Positions 10,950 to 21,329 of a DNA stretch of 64,000 bases are shown one piece after another. The DNA comes from Aradus depressus. Taxonomy: Eukaryota; Arthropoda; Insecta; Hemiptera; Aradidae. Numbering within the stretch: position 1 is the first letter of the stretch; every line of letters starts with the position of its first letter. The position numbers and the translations under genes are program-made. The stretch spans positions 103,564,115 to 103,628,114 of the forward strand of contig OY759214.1 of NCBI GenBank assembly GCA_963662175.1, read 5' to 3'. The notes beneath the pieces were generated by a model. It had not been told where the DNA came from, ran no database searches, and worked only from the letters and a program-made list of their open reading frames with translations.

Positions 10950-12185
10950 GGCTACCAAATGATCAAGCGTCGATCTACCTTTTCGGGAACCGCATTGGAT
11001 GTTCTTTAAGTGGCCGCTAGTTTCGAGTGTCCAGAGTAGTCGTCGATTGACCATCTTTTCGGACAGTTTGCAAAGACAACTCGTTAATGAGACCGGCCTA
11101 TAACTGGCCAGTAGTAGTTTGTCTTTTCCTGGTTTTAGTAATGGGAGAATGATTGATTCCCTCCAAGCATCAGGGAAGGACCCTTCTGTCCATATTTTGT
11201 TGAAGAAGGCCAAAAGTGCTCTTCTGTTTGCCGGGTTCAAATTTTTGAGCATGGCATTATGAATTTCATCTGGGCCGCTTGCTGTATTTTTGACTTCTCT
11301 AATGGCAGAGTCCAACTCCCACTCTGTAACTTCCATGTTGTATGCCTGGTTGTTGTTTCCATCTTTGAATCTGGTGCGATAGATTGTGTCCAGACTGGTC
11401 TCTGCGCTAGGGTTCTGGGATGCGTAGTATTCTACAAAGAGGTTACTAACCTCTGATTGTTCATATATTATGTTGTTGTTCACTTTGATTGCAGGCTGGA
11501 CGTGGTGGTTATTTCCAGAAATACTTCTTATTTTCCGCCATACCGCCTTTGAAGGAGTGTTATGATTGATTGTAGAAACATAGTGTTGCCATGTTTGTTT
11601 ACGTTTTCCTTTGAACGTCCTCCGACAGGAAGCTCGCATTTTTTATAGTGGATAAGATTTTGTGTGTTTGGATTGTTTCTAAATATCCTGAGCGCTTGCC
11701 TTCTTTCTTTCCTGGCCTGCCGACATTCACTGTCGAACCAAGGTGTAGAGTTTTTACTATAGTATGACTTGGTTTTTGGAATGGTCTCCTCAGCAGGTTT
11801 GACGATGCAGTTGGTAATGTATTCGTTCGTTTCATTGACATTGTCAGTTAACATCTTTTCGTCGATGTGTACCAAGGTCCTGAACATCTCCCAGTTTGCT
11901 CTGTCAATGATCCAGCTGGGGTTCCTCTCAAACCTATTTTCTGTTCCCCGGAGTACTATTCTAATTGGATAGTGGTCGCTGTTGTGTGACTCGTCCAGCA
12001 CGTCCCAGTCAAGCTGGAGGGAAAGATTAGGCTAGGAAAAAGCCAGATCAAGTACTGAGAAGCTGGGCTGACATATGTGCCTGCTCCTGTGTTTAGTAGA
12101 ATCAAGTCTGAGCCATCAGATATCCGTTTGATGGTGTTCCCACGGCTGTCTCACCTGGAGGAGCCCCACATCGTTGTACATGTCA
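10950..12185 (-). pseudogene. LINE endonuclease and RT N-terminus, 5'-truncated
   Basis: On the minus strand, about 12185-12070 reads as the end of an AP-type endonuclease (RGNTIKRISDGSDLILLNTG, then NSDHYP at about 11980, the SDH box). The linker and RT N-terminus follow (KNTASGPDEIHNAMLKNL, KPGKDKLLLASYRPVSLTS, GSRKGRSTLDHLVA). A frameshift lies near 11640 and a stop near 12150. The element stops at about 12185 without an ORF1, as in 5'-truncated target-primed insertions. Together with 1280-1664 and 1-978 it is one LINE copy cut into three. Confidence 0.85.
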
Positions 12186-12495
12186 TTGGTTAAAATATAC
12201 AAATAATTGAAGATGAGATAACATGTACATATTGGTTTGAAATTTTTAAACGTTAGTATAGACATGCAATGCCTTGTGTTATATGTTAGTAAAATTTGCA
12301 TATTATCACTAGGTACAGTAAATGAAGAAATGCCGCAGTATTTAAGAGAAAAGTTAAAAAGGCTTTTATATAAGCGAAATCTGTAAACTACAGACTGAAA
12401 GCTGATAAGAACCATATATTTATGAGTTTTTATTTATCAGTCTCCATCTTTTGGGGTACGTCCTTTTTTGATGCTTTAGTTACTACTGTGTATTG
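12186..12495. other. Unassigned AT-rich spacer
   Basis: Lies between the truncated LINE 5' end and a solo LTR. The minus-strand ORF at 12116-12415 overlaps the LINE end and has no recognisable domain. Confidence 0.5.
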
Positions 12496-13993
12496 TGTAG
12501 TGAAATGGATTTGCGACTGGGTCCAAATGTATTCTTTAAAATAATAAATAACAATATATAAGATAAATAATGTATGGAGTAAGTAAATAACCAAAGGGGC
12601 TGAGGGGATCAGGTATCAAGGTATAGGAAAAGGGGTCCTTTTAACCTTCGTCAAATACCTACCGGAATATGAGTATAACAGAAGTGACAGTTAGAAATAG
12701 CGATACCTGACTTTGTCGAAGACAAAGATCCTTTGTCGAAGACATATAAAGCCTGAGTGTCCATCTGAAAAATGTACAAGGAAGTACCTGCGCTGTTGGG
12801 AAATGAGAACTTTTCCCCTTGAAGTCTGCCCCCGGATCTCCCCCAGGCAGTATCGCAAAGTGGTGGGGGGAGAATCGAGATCTTCAGGTGGAAGGGAGCT
12901 TGAGACAGTTCAAGTTGAGTCAGTCACAGAACAGTTCAGTTGAGAGAAGCTCCATAGTCAGTCTTCAGTCAGAGTTCAGGAGTCTTTGGAGGAGTTTCCA
13001 GTGGGAGTTCAGTTGAGAGAAGCTCCATAGTCAGTCTTCAGTCAGAGTTCAGGAGTCTTTGGAGGAGTTTCCAGTGGGAGTTCAGTTGAGAGAAGCTCCA
13101 TAGTCATTCTTCAGTCAGAGTTCAGGAGTCTTTGGAGGAGTCTCCAGTGGGAGTTCTGTTGAGAGAAGCCCCGCAGTCAGTCTTCAGTCAGAGTTCAGGA
13201 GTCTTTGGAGGAGTCTCCAGTGGGAGTTCAGTTGAGAGAAGCTTCATAGTCAGTCTTCAGTCAGAGTTCAGGAGTCTTTGGAGGAGTTTCCAGTGGGAGT
13301 TCAGTTGAGAGAAGCTCCATAGTCAGTCTTCAGTCAGAGTTCAGGAGTCTTTGGAGGAGTTTCCAGTGGGAGTTCAGTTAGGAGTCTTTGGAGGAGTCTC
13401 CAGTGAGAGTTCAGTCAGAGTCGAGCTCCAATCTTCAGTCAGTCCCTAGTGAGTCTTAAGTGTCCCCATTCCCGTTCACTATTCGTCTTCCCACTCGTTC
13501 AGCCCCACTGTCTCCGCCCACCACCCATTCAACTCATCGCAGACTGAGGAACCATCGTGAAGTATTCGAAAGAAGCTTGGAAAACATCGTCAGTTCCCTC
13601 CATACAGCATTATCCATATAAGGTTTAATTTTATATTATGTTTTTTAATTTTAAGTTATTTATTTTATTTGTAAATATATTCTTTTTAAATATGAGTTTC
13701 TAGATTTTTGTAGTTTGCTTCCTATGCTCAAACCTAGTCAGTAATGATTTAACAATTTGGTTATTCAAAACTTTCTTCGCTGGACCTACTTTCGCCTTTG
13801 GTTTATAGAAATCCAATTTATATATTCAAATCAGTAATTTAAGTATCGTTCTATTAAATAGGCGATCTGGAATCCCACAAATATTTTCATTTAGTAAAAT
13901 TTTGAGAAAATCTCCGTGTCTTTGATTTAAAGTAAAGTAAAGATAATTAGAATATTTTATTAAAAACGCGAATAACAAGCTCCTATTATTACA
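12496..13993 (+). mobile_element. Solo LTR, relative of the 4763-10446 family
   Basis: It starts TGTAGTGAAATGG and ends ATTATTACA. It shares with the 4763 LTR the segments around GATTTGCGACTG, the region after GGTTTAATTTTATATTATG, and the CGCTGGACC...CTTTCGCCTTTGG block. It is 1498 bp because of an internal tandem expansion. No internal region or second LTR adjoins it, and I could not confirm a target duplication. Confidence 0.8.
12945..13395 (+). repeat. 73-bp tandem repeat inside the solo LTR
   Basis: About six copies of a unit containing AGCTCCATAGTCAGTCTTCA and GGAGTCTTTGGAGGAGT. It is absent from the 1160-bp LTRs, so it is an expansion specific to this copy or subfamily. Confidence 0.85.
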
Positions 13994-14039
13994 ATGGTTT
14001 GTCGTTTTCGTTTTTTCTTATAACAATCTGGGGGGTGTC

Positions 14040-14495
14040 AGTGGCAGGAATTTCTTCACTGCCACTTGGGATGGGGAAAGGAGGGGATGTAGCGTTAGCA
14101 GTAGCAGGTACTGCTGGAGACTGTGATGGAGGGGTGGAAGGAGTAGAAGTGGCAGGTACTGCAGGATTCTGTGATGGCGAGGAGGTGGGAGTAGCAGTAA
14201 CAGGTACTGCAGGAGACTTTGGTGGAGGGGTGGTAGTATAGACAGGTACTGAAGGATTCTGTGATGGCGAGGAGGTGGGAGTAGCAGTAACCGGTACTGC
14301 AGGAGACTGTGATGGAGGGGTGGTAGGAGTAGAAGTGACAGGTACTGCAGGATTCTGTGATGGCGAGGAGGTGGGAGTAGCAGTAACCGGTACTGCAGGA
14401 GACTGTGATGGAGGGGTGGTAGGAGTAGAAGTGACAGGTACTGCTGGATTCTGTGATGGCGAGGAGGTGGGAGTAGCAGGTATTGCAGGAGACTG
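14040..14495 (+). repeat. About 100-bp tandem repeat
   Basis: Alternating blocks GGTACTGCAGGAGACTGTG and GGTACTGCAGGATTCTGTG with GATGGCGAGGAGGTGGGAG, about four to five double units. Several frames are open on both strands only because the unit lacks stops. It directly abuts the 5' truncation of the LINE fragment at about 14500. Confidence 0.85.
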
Positions 14496-15535
14496 ATGGA
14501 GGAGTGGACAATCAAAACCTCCAAAAACAACTTAGACCCCACAATCCTAAAAGCCAACACAATAGAAATGATTAACACTCTTTACGATAAATGTCACAAA
14601 CTCTTCACAGATGCTTCAAAAACACCAGAGGGGACGGGGATAGGTATCTTCGATCCCCAAACAGACACTAACCTAACAGAAAAAATCTCACCACATCATA
14701 ACGTCTGTACCTCTGAACTGATTGCTATCCAAAAGGCCATAGAATACTCTAAAAGTATTACATTTTCAGAAGAGATAGTTATATTGACCGACTCTAAATC
14801 CGCCTGCCAACTACTACGCAACTTTCACCTCAAAACTCGCAGCAACTACATACTCTCCACAATAGCTACATCCATTTACCAGTCAGATAAGAACTATTAC
14901 ATTCAATGGATTCCTGGACACATCAATTTGACTGACAACGACAGAGCTGACCACCTAGCCAAGCGAGGAACGGCAAAGGACACAGTGACACTCAGAATCG
15001 ACTTGACCTTAGAAGACACCCTTTCCATCCTACAACACCAGACACTCACGGAATGGCAAACCAACTATACTGACATATCCCAAACCAAAGAACAATTCCA
15101 CTACAGAGTACAGAAGACAATAACGACAAAGCCATGGTTCCACCCACACAGTAAGACACTGACGACTAAACAAATCATATACTTGACACGACTGAGGACC
15201 GGACATGCCAGAAACAAACAAATACTTACATCTAATCAAAATAAAACCATCCCCCAACTGTGAACACTGCAATGAGACTGAGGACGTAATCCACATTTTC
15301 ACTAACTGCAAAAAATACGACAACCAGAGACAACATGAGACACTACTATCCAACGAAAACACATTTCTTCAAACAATAGCTAACATTAATACCATAGAAA
15401 ACATTAACAGACTCATTAAATTTATTACCAAATCAAAAATAGAATTATAGGATCAATGGACTCCTACATACTCGCTCCGGCTTTATAGGACTACAATTAG
15501 TCTTACGGCATAATAATAAAAAAAAAAAAAAAAAA
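14496..15535 (+). pseudogene. LINE 3' end: RNase H, zinc-finger tail and poly(A)
   Basis: The ORF begins at 14496 and contains a full RNase H domain: LFTDASKTPEGTGIGIFDP, SELIAIQKAIEYS, ILTDSKSACQLL and WIPGHINLTDNDRADHLAKR, giving D, E, D and D residues. A frameshift near 15220 leads into CEHCNETEDVIHIFTNC, a CCHC-type cysteine/histidine tail common in such elements, ending at 15450. A run of A at about 15517-15535 marks the 3' end. The 5' part is missing. It is a different LINE family from the one at 1-12185. Confidence 0.85.
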
Positions 15536-15636
15536 CTTTATCAATATCGATTTAACAAAGCGATCTAACATACCTTTTCCTCTGTTAGATCGAAGTGTGT
15601 TAAAGTCATATATTTAGCAGACTACTGTCAAAATTT

Positions 15637-16608
15637 TTATCGAACTAACACAGTTAACAGATTTAACATAGTTAACACACACATCATGAATACACCAATT
15701 GTTTCAAATTCAGATGGGTCTACTTGAATACTAATTTCTTTCGTATTAACACTAACTTTAGTTTCTTTTATTATATTTGCAAAGGATTTCTGAAAGGTGG
15801 TACCACTTTGCCGGTCTAACAATTTTTTCCTAGCCGAACCGTAAGGAATTTTTTCACTATCCTGTATCTTTTTAATTTCTTTTTCGTTAATGAACGTTGG
15901 GCATTTTTTATAAAAAGCATTATGAGTTCCCTTACAGTTTACACACTTAACTGGCTTATTGCATTCGACTTCCTCGTGTTTCTTCTCTCCACATTTGGCA
16001 CAAAGTGCATCTTTTTTACATGAGAAGGATGGGTGCCCAAAAGACAAGCAAGTGTAACATCTCAAGGGATTCGAAAAAAATTGTCGAACTGAAACATTAT
16101 AATAACCTACTCGTAGATGAGATGGGATTGTTGGGGTACAAAAGATAACAATGTAATTATCTGTTTTTGTCTCGTTTCACTAAACCTAAACCTCTTTATG
16201 TCAATTACATTTTCACTTTTTAATTCGAATAAAATTTCCTCGGGTTCTAGAAAATCAAAATCTCGGCATCTTATTACCCCTTTACTATGATTAAGTTTTT
16301 TGTGGGGTTCAACTTTAACTTTTATTTTGTTGAATAATTCTTCAACTTGCAGTAACTTTTTTGATTGGTTACTATTTAAGGTTTCAACCAAAACCGTACC
16401 GTCTCTAAGTTTTTTTTATATTTTTCACATCCCCCGCGACTCCTACTATTGATGTATTCCCCACAAATGGTGATATATTACTCAAACTCCCTTCGCCTTT
16501 ACGGGAAATTATCAAAAATTTCGGTAAAAGCTGGATGTTGGAGGTTAGTGGCTCTAAAGGGGACTTGATTCTTCAACGCTTGTGCCGTTTATCCGGCGGT
16601 ATGCTCAT
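15637..16608 (-). pseudogene. LINE ORF1 (gag-like, three CCHC zinc knuckles), frameshifted
   Basis: On the minus strand an ATG near 16608 opens MSIPPDKRHKR, then a stop and shifts. The body reads VETLNSNQSKKLLQVEELF and RCRDFDFLEPEEILFELKSE, then in another frame PSHLRVGYYNVSVRQFF and the knuckles CYTCLSFGHPSFSC, CAKCGEKKHEEVEC and CVNCKGTHNAFYKKC. Three knuckles after an RRM-like region are typical of ORF1 in Jockey/I-type elements. At least two frameshifts (near 16570 and 16150). No ORF2 follows to the left. Confidence 0.8.
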
Positions 16609-16689
16609 TTTGTTTTTGTTTTTTCCACTTAATTACTATAAAATATATTAGGTTGTACTCACCAAACCGAAGGTCACTAAGAATAAGAA

Positions 16690-16930
16690 ATAATATGATA
16701 TTTAACATTTTTGCAGAGATATTGTGAAACAGTTGATAAAAATAAAGAAAACGTATGTTTTTTTTAAAAATATTGTCTATTTCACAAATAATATATAATA
16801 TGGGAGTACTTTCGGTATTGCTATCATCTTCAGCTACGACTTAACAAATACTAAATTGAAGTTCAACTAGGTAGTTTACAATCCAAGCGGTAGGTAGGTA
16901 TCCCTTTTCAATGAAAACTGACATTATTGC
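16690..16930 (-). mobile_element. Penelope-like element 3' end fragment
   Basis: Reverse complement matches the 3' end at 59690-59930: the ATATTTAACATTTTTGCAGAG terminus, the ATATTGTCTATTTCAC segment, ACTTTCGGTATTG and GAAGTTCAACTA. The tail CGGTAGGTAGGTATCC corresponds to 59725-59745. No coding part. Confidence 0.75.
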
Positions 16931-16957
16931 AGAGATATTGTGAAATAATTCAAATGG

Positions 16958-17204
16958 ACTTGAAAAATAAAATAAAACTTGTTTATTTAATATATTGTCC
17001 AATTTCACTAACTATATATACATGGGAGTACTTTCGGTATTTCTACCATCCTCAGCCAAAAGCATAAGAGATAAGACTAAGTTAGTCTTATCTCTTATGC
17101 TTTTGGCTGAGGATGGTAGAAATACCGAAAGTACTCCCATGTATATATAGTTAGTGAAATTAGACAATATATTAAATAAACAAGTTTTATTTTATTTTTC
17201 AAGT
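16958..17204. mobile_element. Penelope-type inverted-repeat hairpin
   Basis: A nearly perfect palindrome with arms from ACTTGAAAAATAAAATAAAA to its complement at 17204, centred near 17080. Both arms contain GGGAGTACTTTCGGTATT and the CTGAGGATGGTAGAAATACC box. It sits next to the 16690-16930 fragment, head to tail. Confidence 0.8.
17107..17130 (+). ncRNA. Possible hammerhead-ribozyme-like core
   Basis: CTGAGGA, U, then GGTA-GAAA-TACC (four pairs with a GAAA tetraloop), then GAAA. The same layout is present on the minus strand at 17055-17031. Stems I and III were not established. Confidence 0.35.
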
Positions 17205-17747
17205 CTATCCCTTTTCAGCCCCTACGGGGTTTTCCTATCCCTTCTGTACAGTTAATATTTGAAATATGGAAAAACATAAAAAATGACAGTGGGTGAGTAT
17301 TTCAGATTGGTCTGATTGTTCATACAATTTCCTTTTTGCAGCATTTATATACCTATTATTTTTTAAGAAATAATAGGTATATAAATGTGAAAATAAAATA
17401 AATAAAGTGTGGATAGCAATAAAATAATTATTAAATTGTAGAAATCTAAAAAAAAGAATACGTTAATCCTCACGAGATCTGCACTCAACCACGTCTGGAC
17501 ACGAACTCCTAAAAGGAAATGATATGCTAAATTTGAATGTGAAAATGATATAAAACCCTAGCTGATATTGCTAAACTATTCAATATTTGAAATAATTTCA
17601 AGATCCCATTTGCAAAATACTTGAAAAAAATGTTGATGGTAAATTAAGATACCTTAGCAAAAATAAAGCAGACGTTACACACATTATTTGAACTCGAATA
17701 TTTTCAAAGAAACACCGCTGATTCTATAAGAATGCGACACTCTGTAT
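17205..17747. other. AT-rich spacer
   Basis: Contains a short inverted repeat near 17347-17387 (ATTTATATACCTATTATTTT and complement). No coding signal. Confidence 0.5.
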
Positions 17748-19284
17748 ATGAGCCGGTGAGAATGATAGTGGTGTAAGTCAAGTTTCCTTTATTTAGAGAA
17801 AATGAATGTTTCTTAAATTTGATTTTAAAAATTACCTAAGGAAGATAAAAAGGGATATGGTTCAATTCTAGCCACCAATGCTTCAAAGCTTAAAACGATA
17901 AGTTGTGCAAGTTTTAATGTTTTTTTATTAACTGGTTTCAACGGACTTAAATCCACTACGCCACTTTCATTCTAAACCAAGATAAAAAAGCAGGTGAGAA
18001 TGATAGTGGTGTAAGTCTAGTTTCGTAATCTTGAGAAAATTAATATTTTGCAAATTTTATTTTTAAGCATTACCAAGTGAGATAAAATGGAATATGTCTC
18101 AATTCCAGCCATTAAAGCTTTAAAGTGTAATAAAATCAGTTGTCCCAGTTTTTAGAATTTATTATTAACTAGTTTCGGTGCGCTCAAAACACTTACACTA
18201 CTCTCATTATTAACCAAGATGTCATAAAAAAGAAAATGAACTAATTTCAAAATCTTTATTCCAAATGAAATTTCATAAAACATTAACGATAATATCAATA
18301 CTAATTATTAACGTAATTATTACCAAAAAATCAAATTTCAAACGCAAAATTTATTAGCATAAGGCTTAAGCTGATAATCTTCAGCCTTTAGGTTAATGAT
18401 GTTGAGTCTTTTTGTTCTTCGTAATAGATTAAGGGTCCAATATCCTCTCCAGCTACATTAGTAGTCGTGACAAGGTTTTGGAAAAAACAATGGTATATTG
18501 GTGGAATATATAGAAGCAGATCAATCATATCCCTTTTTTTAAAATCTCCAACCGATCTCACATTCTTACATAACAACACCCTTGGTATTTTATGTAATTG
18601 CAGTGGCCCGCCCACTTTCGCCGGTTTCAAATTTAAAATCTGAAAATTCGCAGATTCGTCTAATGATTCTTTGTAAAGAATTTGATATGGTCGGCATTTT
18701 TCATAACGTATCCACTGCATTTTCAACCAGTTTACTTTACAATTTTCTTGGTCATATTTCCTTCTGGTACATTTTTATTCCAATGAAGCAGTAGAAAAAA
18801 ACTCATCGTAATTCATTTCACGTTCAGTGAACTTCTTCTGTCGCCTAGCTGATTCCATAATGCTATACCACTGGTAACAGCAAAAGTGTTATTTTAATTA
18901 TCGCAAACCTTTTTTGTTTATCATTTATAAAAATTTAAATTTAATGTTTGTAAATGAACGTCTTGAGTCTATTAGAGGAAGATTGGAACTGAATCAGAAA
19001 TGAACGTATTTACCTGCAATAAACAGATAAGAGTATAGTATAGTACCAATAATGTAAAGAAACGTTTATTTTTAATACCTATTGACTTACACCACTTTCT
19101 TTCTCAACAGGAATCTGGTTTTGTTCAAATTGATAATGATATTGTGTTTTTGCTGGCGATAGGTAAAACTTTTAACTGAATTCACAATGTTAATTATTAG
19201 AGTAGTGATAAAAGAGCAAAAATTTTGTATAAACCCAATTTCGAAATTTTTTGACTTACACCACTTTCATCCTCACCGGCTCAT
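17748..19284. mobile_element. DNA transposon with TIRs and repeated subterminal motifs, unknown superfamily
   Basis: Left end GAGCCGGTGAGAATGATAGT at 17750 and right end complementary at 19282, about 31 bp with two mismatches, both running into GTGGTGTAAGTCA. The same core recurs inside at about 17994 (direct) and 17945, 18190 and 19082 (inverted, degenerate), like arrays of transposase binding sites. The flank is AT-rich, so the target duplication is ambiguous. One minus-strand ORF lies inside. Confidence 0.7.
18388..18726 (-). CDS. Unknown ORF inside the TIR element (112 aa), possibly transposase C-terminus
   Basis: It begins MKMQWIRYEKCRPYQILYKE, contains KKRDMIDLLLYIPPIYHCFF and ends EDIGPLIYYEEQKDSTSLT. 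I do not recognise the family. Similar reading continues upstream of the methionine toward 18850, so it may be the 3' exon of a longer gene. Inferred to belong to the element because it lies between the TIRs. Confidence 0.4.
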   Translation of the reverse strand: MKMQWIRYEKCRPYQILYKESLDESANFQILNLKPAKVGGPLQLHKIPRVLLCKNVRSVGDFKKRDMIDLLLYIPPIYHCFFQNLVTTTNVAGEDIGPLIYYEEQKDSTSLT

Positions 19285-19298
19285 ATGTACATAGCATA

Positions 19299-19321
19299 TA
19301 TATATATATATATATATATAT
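19299..19321. repeat. (TA)n microsatellite
   Basis: Uninterrupted TA dinucleotides just right of the TIR element. Confidence 0.95.
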
Positions 19322-19404
19322 ACAGCATGTTTACGGCAGTTTTTTTTGCTTAATTGTTGATGTCTCACTAACATTTATATTTTTCTACCCGAAAGTGCAG
19401 AAGT

Positions 19405-20480
19405 GTTGCATGCGGAACGCCTGGCAGTTCTGTCCCCTGTGCACGTCCTCACTTGACCGCAGTCCACATCACTCTCCGCCAGGCAGCTTTGTCTCCTTTG
19501 CGCGTCCCAACGTGATCTCAGTCCACATCACTCTCCGCCTGGCAGTTCTGTCCAATATGCGCATCCTCACTTGACCTCAGTCCACATCACTCTCCGCCAG
19601 GCAGCTTTGTCTCCTTTGCGCGTCCCAACGTGATCTCAGTCACATCACTCTCCGCCAGGCAGTTCTGTCCAATATGCGCATCCTCACTTGACCTCAGTCC
19701 ACATCGCTCTCCGCCAGGCAGCTTTGTCTCCTTTGCGCGTCCCAACGTGATCTCAGTCCACATCACTCTCCGCCAGGCAGCTTTGTCTCCTTTGCGCGTC
19801 CCAACGTGATCTCAGTCCACATCACTCTCCGCCAGGCAGCTTTGTCTCCTTTGCGCGTCCCAACGTGATCTCAGTCCACATCACTCTCCGCCAGGCAGTT
19901 CTGTCCAATATGCGCATCCTCACTTGACCGCAGTCCACATCACTCTCCGCCAGGCAGCTTTGTCTCCTTTGCGCGTCCCAACGTGATCTCAGTCCACATC
20001 ACTCTCCGCCAGGCAGTTCTGTCCAATATGCGCATCCTCACTTGACCTCAGTCCACATCACTCTCCGCCAGGCAGCTTTGTCTCCTTTGCGCGTCCCAAC
20101 GTGATCTCAGTCCACATCACTCTCCGCCAGGCAGTTCTGTCCAATATGCGCATCCTCACTTGACCTCAGTCCACATCACTCTCCGCCAGGCAGCTTTGTC
20201 TCCTTTGCGCGTCCCAACGTGATCTCAGTCCACATCACTCTCCGCCAGGCAGTTCTGTCCAATATGCGCATCCTCACTTGACCTCAGTCCACATCACTCT
20301 CTGCCAGGCAGCTCTGCCTCTTCATGCGTCCCAACGTCAGCTCAGTTCACATCACTTTCCGCCAAGCAGTTCTGTAGTTGTGCGCGTCCTCACTTGACCT
20401 TAGTCCACATCACTCTCTGCCAAACAGTTCTGTCCGCTGTGCGCGTCCTCACTTTAGTCCACATCACTCACCGCCAGGCT
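19405..20480 (+). repeat. 59-bp satellite, two alternating monomer types
   Basis: About 18 monomers ending CACATCACTCTCCGCCAG. Type 1 has GCTTTGTCTCCTTTGCGCGT and AACGTGATCTCAG; type 2 has TTCTGTCCAATATGCGCAT and ACTTGACCTCAG. They often alternate 1-2, so a 118-bp higher-order unit exists, broken by a run of type 1 near 19730-19880. It ends about 140 nt before exon A. Confidence 0.92.
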
Positions 20481-20619
20481 TCCTCTGGTATTATCTTATA
20501 GAATTAGGACCACTGCCCAAACTTTCCAAAGACCATTGAAAGCCTTATTTGACATTTTATATGCTCTTTGAATTTTTAACTGTGTTAAATCAAGATTTAT
20601 TATAACTTTTTTGTTTTAG

Positions 20620-20648
20620 CTCTACATAAGAATACATTCGGTGATTTG
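20620..20648 (+). CDS. Host gene exon A (29 nt)
   Basis: The acceptor follows a T-rich tract (cttttttgttttag). The frame enters with one carried base and reads LHKNTFGDL, then donor gtaggc. A stronger in-phase donor, gtatgt after CCGCTG near 20700, would extend the exon by about 17 codons in the same frame, so the 3' boundary is ambiguous. It lies about 140 nt after the 59-bp satellite. It is the weakest exon of the chain because it is short, but its outgoing phase 0 fits exon B. Confidence 0.5.
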
Positions 20649-21107
20649 GTAGGCCAAGCAAAGAAGATCTACTGGTGTTTGAAATTGTTCCTATTTCCGC
20701 TGGTATGTTGACTGAAATTTTACTTGTGTTTCGATCCCGATGCAAAAACCATGCTACCATGAAGGAAGTATATTTGCAAAAAAAAAATGGTCAGTGTTTT
20801 TCCCACAGACGTTTTTTTTTTTTTGATTTTATGAATTATAATTTTTTTTGCTCAGAATTCCGATCTCTGTAAGATCCCAAATGCGGCTCAATAAGATGGG
20901 ATCTAAGTGTACGTGTATATAGATACTGTTTTTATGAATTGTATGTATTTCGTTACAGCAAACACTCCAGAGAATGCCCCCACTCCGTTGTTCCCTCTCC
21001 GACCATCTTATTCTTGCTTACCTCTTTCTTGATCGCACAGCTTCGGAGTGGAACTCGGGAAAGTTAGAAGAAACGGACTATAACGTATTTTTGAATCTGT
21101 TTTGTAG

Positions 21108-21198
21108 GATCGTATTATTGACACACCTGAAAAATACAACAAAAGGCGGACCGAGGCTCTGAAAAAAATTAACGAAATATACATCGAAATAAATAAAG
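21108..21198 (+). CDS. Host gene exon B (91 nt)
   Basis: The acceptor is ctgttttgtag and the donor G|gtaaat. Only one of the three frames is open: it begins DRIIDTPEKYNKRR and ends EIYIEINK plus one base (phase 1). The composition suggests a charged alpha helix. It lies about 130 nt before the 150-bp tandem array, whose exon-like units enter in the same phase 1. Confidence 0.75.
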
Positions 21199-21329
21199 GT
21201 AAATTAAAAATTTTCATTTTGATTTTTGACTATTGTATACAAAAATCTGTTTCCGGAGAGGGGGGAGAGAAAAATGAGACTTATTCGTTGACTTTAGAAA
21301 AGGGTAGAGAAGGTGAAAAAAAACTCACT

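Noticed and set aside
12435..12470. 15-nt exon-like segment between tttatttatcag and gtacgt
   Set aside because: Too short, with no phase partner and located beside transposon ends.
14018..14578. Leucine/proline/histidine-rich minus-strand ORF and plus-strand glycine-rich ORFs
   Set aside because: Translations of the tandem repeat at 14040-14495.
19111..19162. Possible exon upstream of exon A (ESGFVQIDNDIVFLLAI), correct phase
   Set aside because: It lies inside the TIR transposon, and its acceptor is part of that element's repeated terminal motif, so it is probably chance.
19405..20480. CRISPR-like regular repeats
   Set aside because: Contiguous eukaryotic satellite without unique spacers; no cas genes.
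20959..21107. Acceptor-like cgttacag and open frame between exons A and B
   Set aside because: No usable donor leaves room for an intron before exon B; the only phase-compatible GT would leave a 21-nt intron.
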